From the NCBI GenBank assembly GCA_018822065.1, contig JAHJKV010000210.1, positions 1 to 6,777 of the forward strand: a stretch of DNA of 6,777 bases, in the 5' to 3' direction. Shown piece after piece: positions 1 to 6,516 of the stretch. The notes beneath the pieces are model-generated. The model saw only the letters and a program-made list of their open reading frames with translations. It ran no database searches and was not told where the DNA came from. The position numbers were made by a program, and so were the translations under genes. Every line of letters begins with the position of its first letter. Position 1 is the stretch's first letter. The DNA is from Pseudomonadota bacterium. GTDB lineage: Bacteria; Desulfobacterota; Desulfovibrionia; Desulfovibrionales; Desulfovibrionaceae.

Positions 1-513
1 CAGTTCAACCTTGCCGTGTTCTACGTTCAAGTCGAGGGGGGAGACAAATATCTGGCCATCGTCAAGTTTCGTGGACTCGATGAAATAGTACCGGCTCGCC
101 TTGTTTTGCAGCTGATCTTCAGGGACGAGAGCGGGTTTTCCCTGGTTGTAGTTGATGCGCAGCACTTCCATGCCGCGGTTGTCCAGAAAGCGAATCTGAT
201 CGAACAGGCCTGATGTTTTGATGAAATGGAGCAGGGAGTTGGTACCTTCCCTGGAGAGCTTGCTGTAGAAGATACGCTCCATCTCCGAGAAGTTTGAGAG
301 GTAGAGCAGGCCGGAGATGGCACCCTGAAGCTCCGAGGTGATGAGCCTGGTGCCGGAATCCACCTCGCTGGTCGCATGGTCCAGGGTTAGCTTGACCCTC
401 CGGCGTTCTTCAACAATGTGAACGGCGTATGCGGCAAGCACAAGCACAAGAGCGAGAGGAAGAAACAACTTCACTGCATAGCAAAGGGTTTGTCTTTGGC
501 AAACAATTTTCAA
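1..513 (-). CDS. Membrane-anchored sensor protein, N-terminal part (cut by window edge)
   Basis: The frame stays open for 171 codons to the left edge, so only the N-terminus is present. A short cytoplasmic start is followed by a hydrophobic segment (about residues 15-31, LFLPLALVLVLAAYAV) and then a predicted extracytoplasmic sensory region. Residues 104-168 contain FDQIRFLDNRGMEVLRI, a LQNKASRYYF stretch and VSPLDLNVEHG. This pattern is typical of periplasmic Cache/LuxQ-like sensor domains that I know from histidine kinases and diguanylate cyclases. The output domain lies outside the window, so kinase, GGDEF or chemoreceptor cannot be decided. There is no in-frame ATG. I chose TTG at 513-511 because GGAG (523-520) sits 6 nt upstream. 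GTG at 474-472 would place the hydrophobic segment at the very N-terminus but has no clear ribosome binding site. The gene lies beyond the terminator of the flagellar operon and is probably transcribed separately. Confidence 0.75.
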   Translation of the reverse strand, partial: MKIVCQRQTLCYAVKLFLPLALVLVLAAYAVHIVEERRRVKLTLDHATSEVDSGTRLITSELQGAISGLLYLSNFSEMERIFYSKLSREGTNSLLHFIKTSGLFDQIRFLDNRGMEVLRINYNQGKPALVPEDQLQNKASRYYFIESTKLDDGQIFVSPLDLNVEHGKVEL

Positions 514-540
514 AAATGGCTCCGAAGTCTTTGTTTGATC

Positions 541-546
541 AGTATA
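541..546 (-). promoter_or_regulatory. Possible -10 element for the sensor gene
   Basis: On the minus strand this reads TATACT, one mismatch from the sigma-70 -10 consensus, about 28 nt before the TTG start and within AT-rich DNA. No good -35 hexamer occurs at 16-18 nt; the nearest GACA-containing match is too far upstream. A TGATCA palindrome lies immediately downstream. Weak prediction. Confidence 0.25.
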
Positions 547-687
547 TTCAATGCAGGCGCACTGTACTGTCCGCACATCAAACGTACACTAGACTAAATA
601 GGCTCGGAGAGTCCATACTTTTTGAACAACTATGTGTAGTAGTTTTACTTTTTAGGAATAAGTCCTATTAGACAGAGAGGTGTTTCC

Positions 688-727
688 AAAAGGGGTCCGC
701 CCGCAGATGGGAGGGCTGCGGGCGGAC
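688..727 (-). terminator. Rho-independent terminator of the fliK-flgD-flgE operon
   Basis: On the minus strand GTCCGCCCGCAG and CTGCGGGCGGAC form a perfect 12-bp GC-rich stem (727-716 paired with 706-695) around a 9-nt loop. CCC and then TTTT (691-688) follow. The plus strand has no T-run after the stem, so it works in the minus direction only. It lies about 110 nt after the flgE stop and separates the flagellar operon from the sensor gene. Confidence 0.85.
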
Positions 728-839
728 GAAGGTCGGGTTCGGTGCGGGCGGGAGTTGGGAGGGCCCCCGGGCCGCTGGTTTCGGGAGAAGGAGTCTATCT
801 GAAAGCCGTATCAGGCTAACTCAGCGTAACCTTTGCGCG

Positions 840-2513
840 TTAGCGCTTCATTGCTATCACCTCGCCGAGCATGGAGTCGGTGGTGGTGATGACCTTGGTG
901 TTGGCCTGGAAGCCGCGCTGTGTGGTGATCATCCGCACGAATTCAGTGGCCATGTCCACGTTGGACATCTCAAGCGAGTTGCCATCGATGGTGCCCTTGC
1001 CGTCATCGCCGGCAAAGCCGGTGAGGGACTGGCCCGAGTCCACGGTCTCGCTGAAGAGGTTGCCGCCCTCACGCTTGAGGCCCCATTGGTTGTTGAAGGT
1101 GCCAAGCGTGATCTTGTAAAGCTCCAGCATCTGCCCGTTGGAGTATCTTCCGGAGAGGGTGCCTGTGCGGTCTACCGAGACGGACTGCAGGATGCCTGCG
1201 GCGTAGCCGTCCTGGCTCTGGAACAGGGTCGAGGAGCCGCCCGTATCGAAGCTCTGGGTGGAGAGCGCCGAGATGGAGGAGGAGGCGAAGTTGGGCAGGG
1301 TGGTCGTCACCTGGGTGATGTTCGAGCCGATCAAGTTGGCGCTGGATGCCAGGGCGCCACCGCCCGCCATGGACCAGCCAGCAGTGAAGTTGGAGGTGGA
1401 GATGGAGGCGGTGTTTCGGATGCCGAAGTTGATTTCAAAGGGTGCCGCGTTTGCGGCGTTGGTCACCGAGGCGGCGGAAGCGCCAAGGAAGTTGGCGGTC
1501 ATCAGCGGATAGCCTCGGCTGGAGAAGCGCGACAGCGTCCAGTTGGATGCGGCGCCCACGTTGCCGGACGCGTCCGACTTGTAGGTGTATGCGCTCTGCC
1601 CGACCAGTTCGCCGGAGCGGAAGGTCAGGGTTCCGGTCATCAAGAGGCCCGCGTGGCTGGTTTCACTCATGCGCCAGACCGAGCCGCCTTCGTCGAAAAT
1701 GCGTCCGTCCTCGGAGGGGGGCACAGTGACGATGTATTCCCATGCGGAGTAGCCGCCTGCGTTCGACAGGGTGACCTGGTCGAAGAACACGCTGACGGTA
1801 TGGGCTGTGCCGATTTCGTCATAGACCTTGATGGAAGTGGAGTAGGAATATGCCGTGTCCGGGATGAACTGGCCGTCATTGTCCGAATCCTGACCGTCCC
1901 AGGTGTTGAACAGCGCCAGATATGGATTCGAAGCGTTGTCCGTGCGGCTGGTATCCGAGGGGTCGAGGTTGGTGATGATGGAGATCTGTCCGGTGGCCAC
2001 GGGGGGCGACTGGAAGTTTTCCATGCGGATGTCGGTGATGGCACCGACCACCTTGGTCTCGGTGAGATCGGCGAGGGAGCCGGCAGTGGCGGCCGAGGCT
2101 GAATTCTGCTGGATTTCCCAACCCTGGAGCACATAGCCGTGCGGGTCGACGAGATAGCCGTCATTGTCAAAGCGGAACACGCCAGACCTGGTATAGTAGA
2201 CGTCTTCCTGGTTGCGCGGGGAAACCCGGAAGAAACCTTCTCCGCCGATGGCCAGGTCAGTGGCTTCGTTGGTGGTTTCAAAGGCTCCCTGCCCAAAATC
2301 TGTGTAGATGGCCGCGATGCGAACGCCTCGGCCAACCTGTGCCGTGCCATTGGCCGTGGACACATTGGCGCTGATCAAGTCCTCGAAGTGCATTCGAGCG
2401 CCCTTGAAGCCGGTCGTGCTCACGTTGGCAAGGTTGTTGCCAATGACCTGCATTCTTTCGCCATGGACTGCGAGTCCCGTGATCCCGGCGAACATTGATG
2501 ATGCTAAACTCAT
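840..2513 (-). CDS. flgE: Flagellar hook protein FlgE
   Basis: This is the structural subunit of the flagellar hook, the flexible joint between rod and filament, exported by the flagellar type III system and assembled under the FlgD cap. The N-terminal rod/hook signature is at residues 25-40 (GNNLANVSTTGFKGAR). FDNDGYLV follows at 115-122. The variable outer domains span roughly 165-440, and the conserved C-terminal helix (SNVDMATEFVRMI, TTQRGFQANTKVI) is at 517-543. At 557 residues it is longer than the enteric protein of about 400, because of the surface-exposed middle region. No cysteine is present. Residues 206-219 form an aspartate-rich loop resembling a calcium-binding loop. ATG at 2513 has a perfect AGGAGG (2525-2520) 6 nt upstream. 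It is the last gene of the operon, 57 nt after flgD, with a terminator downstream. Confidence 0.96.
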   Translation of the reverse strand: MSLASSMFAGITGLAVHGERMQVIGNNLANVSTTGFKGARMHFEDLISANVSTANGTAQVGRGVRIAAIYTDFGQGAFETTNEATDLAIGGEGFFRVSPRNQEDVYYTRSGVFRFDNDGYLVDPHGYVLQGWEIQQNSASAATAGSLADLTETKVVGAITDIRMENFQSPPVATGQISIITNLDPSDTSRTDNASNPYLALFNTWDGQDSDNDGQFIPDTAYSYSTSIKVYDEIGTAHTVSVFFDQVTLSNAGGYSAWEYIVTVPPSEDGRIFDEGGSVWRMSETSHAGLLMTGTLTFRSGELVGQSAYTYKSDASGNVGAASNWTLSRFSSRGYPLMTANFLGASAASVTNAANAAPFEINFGIRNTASISTSNFTAGWSMAGGGALASSANLIGSNITQVTTTLPNFASSSISALSTQSFDTGGSSTLFQSQDGYAAGILQSVSVDRTGTLSGRYSNGQMLELYKITLGTFNNQWGLKREGGNLFSETVDSGQSLTGFAGDDGKGTIDGNSLEMSNVDMATEFVRMITTQRGFQANTKVITTTDSMLGEVIAMKR

Positions 2514-2570
2514 GATAGACCTCCTGAAAATTCCTTCCTAATCCGAAGCCGCCGTATTTCCCAAAAAAAC

Positions 2571-3287
2571 TTAATCGGTTGTGGTCGTGGTATTTGTCGT
2601 TCCCGTGGCATCGGGGGCCACTACCTCGGTGATGTAGCCGAAGTTGATATAGCGTCCGTCGTCGAGCCGTAGGTATTGGACACCGTCCTCGGTGATCACT
2701 CCCTTGACCTCGCCCGAGACTTCGGTCTGGACGATGACTGGTCGGCCCGTGGTGTCGTATGCCAGGATACCGATGGAATACGTGCCGTCGGCCTGGTCCA
2801 CGCCTTTTTCGTTCTTGCCATCCCACTTGTATTCGTACGTGCCGGGCTGCTTGGTTCCCAGAATTTCGGTGCGGACGATGTCTCCGTCGGGGCTGTAAAT
2901 GTTCACTGTGAGGTCCGAGACGGCTTCGCCCAGGCTGTAATGCAGGGTGGAGATGGAGTCTTCGGCCTTGGTCACGGCATAACCTTCGGCCTTGACGGTC
3001 TTGCCGATGAAGCTGACCGCGGTGAACATGTCGTCTTTGCTGGTCTGGGCGACCAGGGTGTCCATGCTCTCGTTCAGGTTGGTCAGCTGCTCAAGGCTGG
3101 AATACTCGGCCAACTGGGAGGTCATTTCGGTGTCTTCCATGGGGTTCAGGGGGTCCTGGTTGGTCAGCTGGGCCAGAAGCAGGGTCAGGAACGCGTCCTT
3201 GTCCATGCTGCTCTTGCTGAGATTGGACTCTTCCTGCTCCGCCTGGTAGATTTCGTATTGTCCCGTAATTGCGTTTGAGTATCCCAT
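2571..3287 (-). CDS. flgD: Flagellar hook assembly (cap) protein FlgD
   Basis: FlgD forms the scaffold at the tip of the growing hook and guides polymerisation of FlgE; it is discarded when the hook is complete. Numbering from the ATG at 3287 (238 residues), the diagnostic N-terminal motif is at 29-68: FLTLLLAQLTNQDPLNPMED, then SQLAEYSSLEQL. A FlgD Ig-like domain occupies about 115-180 (YSPDGDIVRT, YEYKWDGKNEKG, DGTYSI), flanked by a Tudor-like part that ends near VQYLRLDDGRYINFGYI (203-219). The tail is Thr-rich and low in complexity. An ATG at 3293 is also in frame, but GGGAG abuts it directly, whereas the ATG at 3287 has normal 6-nt spacing. The gene starts 15 nt after the fliK stop, consistent with co-transcription. 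Confidence 0.95.
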   Translation of the reverse strand: MGYSNAITGQYEIYQAEQEESNLSKSSMDKDAFLTLLLAQLTNQDPLNPMEDTEMTSQLAEYSSLEQLTNLNESMDTLVAQTSKDDMFTAVSFIGKTVKAEGYAVTKAEDSISTLHYSLGEAVSDLTVNIYSPDGDIVRTEILGTKQPGTYEYKWDGKNEKGVDQADGTYSIGILAYDTTGRPVIVQTEVSGEVKGVITEDGVQYLRLDDGRYINFGYITEVVAPDATGTTNTTTTTD

Positions 3288-3293
3288 GACCAT

Positions 3294-3298
3294 CTCCC
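3294..3298 (-). promoter_or_regulatory. Ribosome binding site deciding the flgD start
   Basis: GGGAG on the minus strand touches the upstream ATG (3293) with no spacer and lies 6 nt from the next in-frame ATG (3287). Ribosome geometry therefore favours the second start, giving a protein that begins MGYSN. Confidence 0.65.
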
Positions 3299-3302
3299 GA
3301 GG

Positions 3303-4988
3303 TTATGCTATGACATGCAACCCGTTTCCGTTACCGGAAAGAATTGCCTCCCGGGCCATGCTATTCATTTCCTGTGCCAGAGCCTCACCGCCGTCTCCGA
3401 TCGAGTTGCCCATGCGGGCACGCATCCGGTTCAGGACGTCACGCTCAAAATTCTTATTCTGGTTCGCCATGCCCTGCCAGGAACTGTTGTCGTGGTTGGG
3501 AAGCTGGGTCTGCACCTCAAGCTTGCTCACCTTCAGGCCTTGATCTTCCAGGGACTGGCGCAGGGATTCCAGTTGGTCGGTGATGATCCTGGCCACCTCA
3601 TGGTTGTCTGCACGGATGGTGGCGGAAACTTCCGAGTTCTTTACGGTGAGCGCCACGTTGATCGAGCCGAGGTGTTCCGGGCTGAGCTGAAGGGTCAGAC
3701 GCTTGCCTCCGCCCGTGAGACTCTTCAGGATCGCCTGATCCACCTGCTTGATGATCTGGGGGGCGGCAGTTCTTGCCCAGGGCTTGGTCGAACTCAAGTC
3801 TGCCTTGGTGGTATTCAGCGCGTCGGCGAATCCCTTGGCGTTGTCAGCCTTGAGGGTCGTGACTGATTCGGAATCAGCAAGCTTGAGCTTCTGGAAGAAG
3901 TCGTTCCATGACTTGTCCGAGGACTTGTTGTCCTGCTTCATGAAGGTGTCGGCATCCTTGTTTTCGCCAAACTTGAGTCCCTTGGCCACGTTTTCGCCCG
4001 CATCCTTCGCAGCCACCTTGAGACGATCTTCGGACGAGAGGGTTTCCAGCAGCTTTTCCGCGTCCTTGGCGGCCTTGCGGGCCTGTTCGGCTGCGGGGGA
4101 GTCTTCCAGATACTTCTCGACCCGGTTGATGGAGGTTTCGGCCTTGGCCTTGACCGCTTCGGCCAGATTCTTGGCCGCCAGAGGTTCACCCGCATCCGCA
4201 TTCTTGGTGTCCGCATTCAGCTGTGCCATGCGGCGGGCTCTGTCCATGGCGTTTTCCATGGCCTTGCCGACCACGCGCACCAGGCCCAGTTCCTTGGCCT
4301 TGGCATCGCCCTCGATCTGCTTGATTTGTTCCAGGAAGGCCTGGAGTTCGTTCTTGTCGATGCCCGCCAGCTTGTCCTGGGGGAGCGTCGTGAGTTGCTT
4401 GTTGACAGCCTGCATGACCTGGTCGGTCTTGCCGAGGGCCAGGTCGCCGACCATGCGTTCGGATTCCGGAGCAGAGAAGCCGAGCTTCTGGAAGAAGGTC
4501 ATCAGCTTCTGGCGTTGCTCGGCAGAGAGTTCAGTGGCCTTGCTCACTTCCGCCATCTTTGCGGAGATGAAGGTGACCAGGTTGCCCCAGGTCATCCCTT
4601 CCTCACTGTTGACCTTGTCTTCGAGCGCCTTGATCTCTTCCTTGTTCAGTCCGTACTTCTCGAGCTGCGGCTTCATGGCCTGGAAGCTCTCGTTGTCCAC
4701 GGGGACATTCTTCATGTCCTTCAAGGTGTCCTTGCTCTCGAACACTGTCTGGGCGCTTTCGGGCATGGTCTTGTTGGTGAGGTCGGTGGCGGTGGTCACA
4801 CTTTGCACCAGAGGCTGCGTCAGCACTGGGGCAGGCGCGAACGCCTTCTCGTCACGAACAATGTTCGCCTGGTAATCCAAGAAACCAGCAAAGACATCCT
4901 GATCTATGGAACCAGTATCCCATGAGGTATGACCCAGAAGGTCAAGGCTATCTTGGCTCTTGGATTCGATGGCGGGAATATCTTGCAT
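3303..4988 (-). CDS. fliK: Flagellar hook-length control protein FliK
   Basis: FliK is the secreted ruler that measures hook length and, through its C-terminal domain, switches the FlhB export gate from hook to filament substrates. At 561 residues it is longer than the enteric protein of about 400. The C-terminal Flg_hook domain is clear at about 425-495: LTLQLSPEHLGSINVALTVK, then VSATIRADNHEVARIITDQL and LRQSLEDQGLKVSKLEVQ. The N-terminal and central parts are poorly conserved in the family. Here they include a helical region at 105-225 and a long Ala/Lys/Glu-rich, probably coiled-coil stretch at about 235-345. No cysteine is present. ATG at 4988 has AAGGAG (5000-4995) 6 nt upstream, and a sigma-54 promoter lies just before it, making this the first gene of the operon. 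Identification rests on the C-terminal domain plus the flgD-flgE context. Confidence 0.92.
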   Translation of the reverse strand: MQDIPAIESKSQDSLDLLGHTSWDTGSIDQDVFAGFLDYQANIVRDEKAFAPAPVLTQPLVQSVTTATDLTNKTMPESAQTVFESKDTLKDMKNVPVDNESFQAMKPQLEKYGLNKEEIKALEDKVNSEEGMTWGNLVTFISAKMAEVSKATELSAEQRQKLMTFFQKLGFSAPESERMVGDLALGKTDQVMQAVNKQLTTLPQDKLAGIDKNELQAFLEQIKQIEGDAKAKELGLVRVVGKAMENAMDRARRMAQLNADTKNADAGEPLAAKNLAEAVKAKAETSINRVEKYLEDSPAAEQARKAAKDAEKLLETLSSEDRLKVAAKDAGENVAKGLKFGENKDADTFMKQDNKSSDKSWNDFFQKLKLADSESVTTLKADNAKGFADALNTTKADLSSTKPWARTAAPQIIKQVDQAILKSLTGGGKRLTLQLSPEHLGSINVALTVKNSEVSATIRADNHEVARIITDQLESLRQSLEDQGLKVSKLEVQTQLPNHDNSSWQGMANQNKNFERDVLNRMRARMGNSIGDGGEALAQEMNSMAREAILSGNGNGLHVIA

Positions 4989-5115
4989 GGCACACTCCTT
5001 TGCGTGATGGAATACAAAGGGTGTGCCAAATTGACGTGTGTGTATTTTCAGTGAGTTGGAAAGAGAGAGGCCGTGGTAAAAGGGGAGTTTTTTGCCGGGA
5101 GGCGGAACTTTTGGC
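4989..5115. other. Intergenic region between glycosyltransferase and fliK
   Basis: This 127-nt gap carries the fliK promoter and ribosome binding site in its fliK-proximal part. The part next to the glycosyltransferase stop has a GCCTCCCGGC-like pairing on the minus strand, but A residues rather than T follow, so no terminator is evident for the glycosyltransferase pair. Read-through into the hook operon cannot be excluded. Confidence 0.55.
5012..5029 (-). promoter_or_regulatory. Sigma-54 (RpoN) promoter of the hook operon
   Basis: On the minus strand the sequence is TTGGCACACCCTTTGTATT. This gives a perfect TGGCAC -24 element (5028-5023), a 5-nt spacer, and TTGT (5017-5014) in place of the consensus TTGC at -12. 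The spacing between the GG and the G of the -12 element is correct. The predicted transcription start is near 5002, just ahead of the AAGGAG of fliK, giving a very short leader. The position upstream of hook genes fits the known sigma-54 dependence of middle flagellar genes in polarly flagellated bacteria. The bound activator cannot be identified from this window. Confidence 0.75.
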
Positions 5116-6513
5116 TCAGTCGGCGGTTACGCTACGAAGCGCTTCGAGGCTTTCAAGAAGCGTCTTGAAGGCCTCGGGGGATGCGTCTTCGTTGCGGAGG
5201 TGGAGCTCTGCCCAGCCGGTGAGCGGACGAATGATCTCCGGCGACCGTTCCCAGAGTTCGGGGGATCTACCCCGGGTCAGTCCGGCCTTCAAGTCCCGAA
5301 AGAGTCCGGGCAGGGGGGCGGCCAGGCTGCTGGCGGCTTCGGGGGCCCGGGCAGCCAGGGTTCGAGCGGCGTCCACGGCCTGGTCTTCGCCCCAGAGTTT
5401 CAGGCGCCAGCCGAAGAATGCGTGCCAGAAGGCGGCGATCAGTCCATGTTCGTCCTGCTTCTCGGTTCCTTTCATATGAAGATGGAACACCCCCTGGTCG
5501 GTACGGTCTGTGGTGGCCAGGGTGAGGCCTGGAGGCGGGGTGGTGGGCGTGTCTCCCTGGGGGGATTTGGCGATTCTGGTGATCAGCGCGGCGATGGCGG
5601 GTGGATCAAAGGGGAAATGGCAGTAAAGCTGGTCGCGGGTGCACTCCCAGCAGCCTGGAGCGCAGGAAATGTCGGCCCGCAGGACGGCGTGGCCCGGAGT
5701 AAAGGGGCCGGTCTCCCAGGGATTCACGTTGCCCATGGAGAGGTTCAGGGTGTGGCAGGCGGTCCAGGCAGCTAGGTGCATGGGGCCAGTGTCGGGCGAG
5801 ACGAAGAGGGCCAGGGTGTGCATGGCCCGGGTGAGCTGGTCCAGGCCGAAGGAGCCACAGAAGTTTGCCACCGGTCTGCCGAACAGACGTACCACCTCGG
5901 CTCCGAGTTCCTTTTCCGCCGGGCCGCCGAAGAGGGCCGGGCGAATGGAGCGCTCCACCAACTCGGCGCAGAGTTGCGCCCAAAAGGCGGCTGCGGGTCG
6001 TTTGGCGGGGTCGCTGGCACCGAGAAAGAGCCCCACCTGCGGCTTGTCCTCGGTGAGGGTGCGGGGCGGGGAGTATACGGTTTTTGCCATGCGCGTGAGC
6101 GGGATTACGTCGAGGGCGTTCAGGTCGGCCCAGTGGAACCGGTTGAAGCGGTTGTTTCGCACCAGCGAGGCGCGGTAGAGTTGCCAGGCCCCCCGGACAT
6201 AGCGGCCGGCGCCGTCCTGCACCGGCCCGAACTTGGCCCCGGCCCGGACCTGGCCAGCCAAGAGCGCCGCCTCCTCGCGGATGGAGAGGTTCAGCACCAG
6301 CTCGAATTCATGTTTCAGCAGAAATTGCGTTCCCTCCCAGGGGAAGTAGGTCACCTTGGGGCTGATGGGCATGAGTGGCTTGGAGAACGCTTTTTCGGCC
6401 AGTACCCAGATTTCGCGGCCTGGAAACTCGCGTTCCAGCCACAAAAACAGCGGAAAGGAGAGGATCAAGTCGCCCATGCGCTGCATCTGAAGGACGAGGA
6501 TAGGCTTGTTCAT
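5116..6513 (-). CDS. Family 9 (heptosyltransferase-like) glycosyltransferase with C-terminal extension
   Basis: The protein resembles GT9 enzymes, which transfer heptose or a related sugar from a nucleotide donor to a lipopolysaccharide-type acceptor on the cytoplasmic side of the inner membrane. The GT-B fold start is at 5-27 (ILVLQMQRMGDLILSFPLFL). The sugar-nucleotide half includes LFLGASDPAKRPAAAFW (162-178), ALFGGPAEKELG (193-204), NFCGSFGLDQLTRAM (217-231) and the family signature VSPDTGPMHLAAW (238-250). Four cysteines at 284, 288, 291 and 298 resemble the cysteine-rich segment seen in many relatives. A Pro/Thr-rich linker near 317-331 leads to about 130 extra residues (331-465) that I do not recognise. 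Typical family members are about 330-360 residues. ATG at 6513 follows the upstream stop by 3 nt and has only a weak GGA, suggesting translational coupling. Acceptor unknown; lipopolysaccharide core or flagellar glycan are both possible. Confidence 0.85.
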   Translation of the reverse strand: MNKPILVLQMQRMGDLILSFPLFLWLEREFPGREIWVLAEKAFSKPLMPISPKVTYFPWEGTQFLLKHEFELVLNLSIREEAALLAGQVRAGAKFGPVQDGAGRYVRGAWQLYRASLVRNNRFNRFHWADLNALDVIPLTRMAKTVYSPPRTLTEDKPQVGLFLGASDPAKRPAAAFWAQLCAELVERSIRPALFGGPAEKELGAEVVRLFGRPVANFCGSFGLDQLTRAMHTLALFVSPDTGPMHLAAWTACHTLNLSMGNVNPWETGPFTPGHAVLRADISCAPGCWECTRDQLYCHFPFDPPAIAALITRIAKSPQGDTPTTPPPGLTLATTDRTDQGVFHLHMKGTEKQDEHGLIAAFWHAFFGWRLKLWGEDQAVDAARTLAARAPEAASSLAAPLPGLFRDLKAGLTRGRSPELWERSPEIIRPLTGWAELHLRNEDASPEAFKTLLESLEALRSVTAD

Positions 6514-6516
6514 GGG

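Larger units (their letters stand above)
514..839. other. Intergenic region between sensor gene and flgE
   Basis: This 326-nt stretch has two parts. From about 514 to 690 it is clearly richer in A and T than the rest of the window and should hold the promoter and leader of the sensor gene. It includes two short inverted repeats: AGTA-GTTT-TACT at 638-649 and TAGGA-ATAAG-TCCTA at 653-667. From about 691 to 839 it is GC-rich and is the 3' untranslated region of flgE, with the terminator at 688-727 and a small GC palindrome at 761-773. No RNA gene was recognised. A plus-strand frame at 429-671 has no ribosome binding site and no familiar protein pattern. Confidence 0.6.

Noticed and set aside
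518..613. Imperfect repeat GGCTCCGAAGTC (518-529) and GGCTCGGAGAGTC (601-613)
   Set aside because: The match is short and needs a gap; it is consistent with chance.
429..671. Plus-strand 80-codon frame in the sensor/flgE intergenic area
   Set aside because: There is no ribosome binding site, no recognisable motif, and it overlaps the sensor's 5' end antisense.
1086..2102. Plus-strand open frame (338 codons) opposite flgE
   Set aside because: Gly/Val/Arg-rich composition with no domain, lying entirely over the confident flgE frame; a shadow.
2563..2573. Run of seven T right after the flgD stop as a possible terminator, and TTAAGTTT there as a sigma-28 -35 element
   Set aside because: No GC-rich stem precedes the T-run, and no GCCGATAA-like -10 element lies at the expected distance.
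2278..2826. Minus-strand frame spanning the flgD-flgE junction
   Set aside because: It overlaps both genes in another frame, with a Arg/His/Gly-rich sequence typical of a frame-shifted translation.
3748..4875. Long plus-strand open frame (375 codons) opposite fliK
   Set aside because: It is antisense to a well-supported gene, is Ser/Leu-rich with no recognisable domain, and arises from codon bias of GC-rich DNA.
5085..5105. Possible terminator after the family 9 glycosyltransferase
   Set aside because: The pairing is short and the minus-strand tail is A-rich, not T-rich; in the plus direction there is no gene to end.
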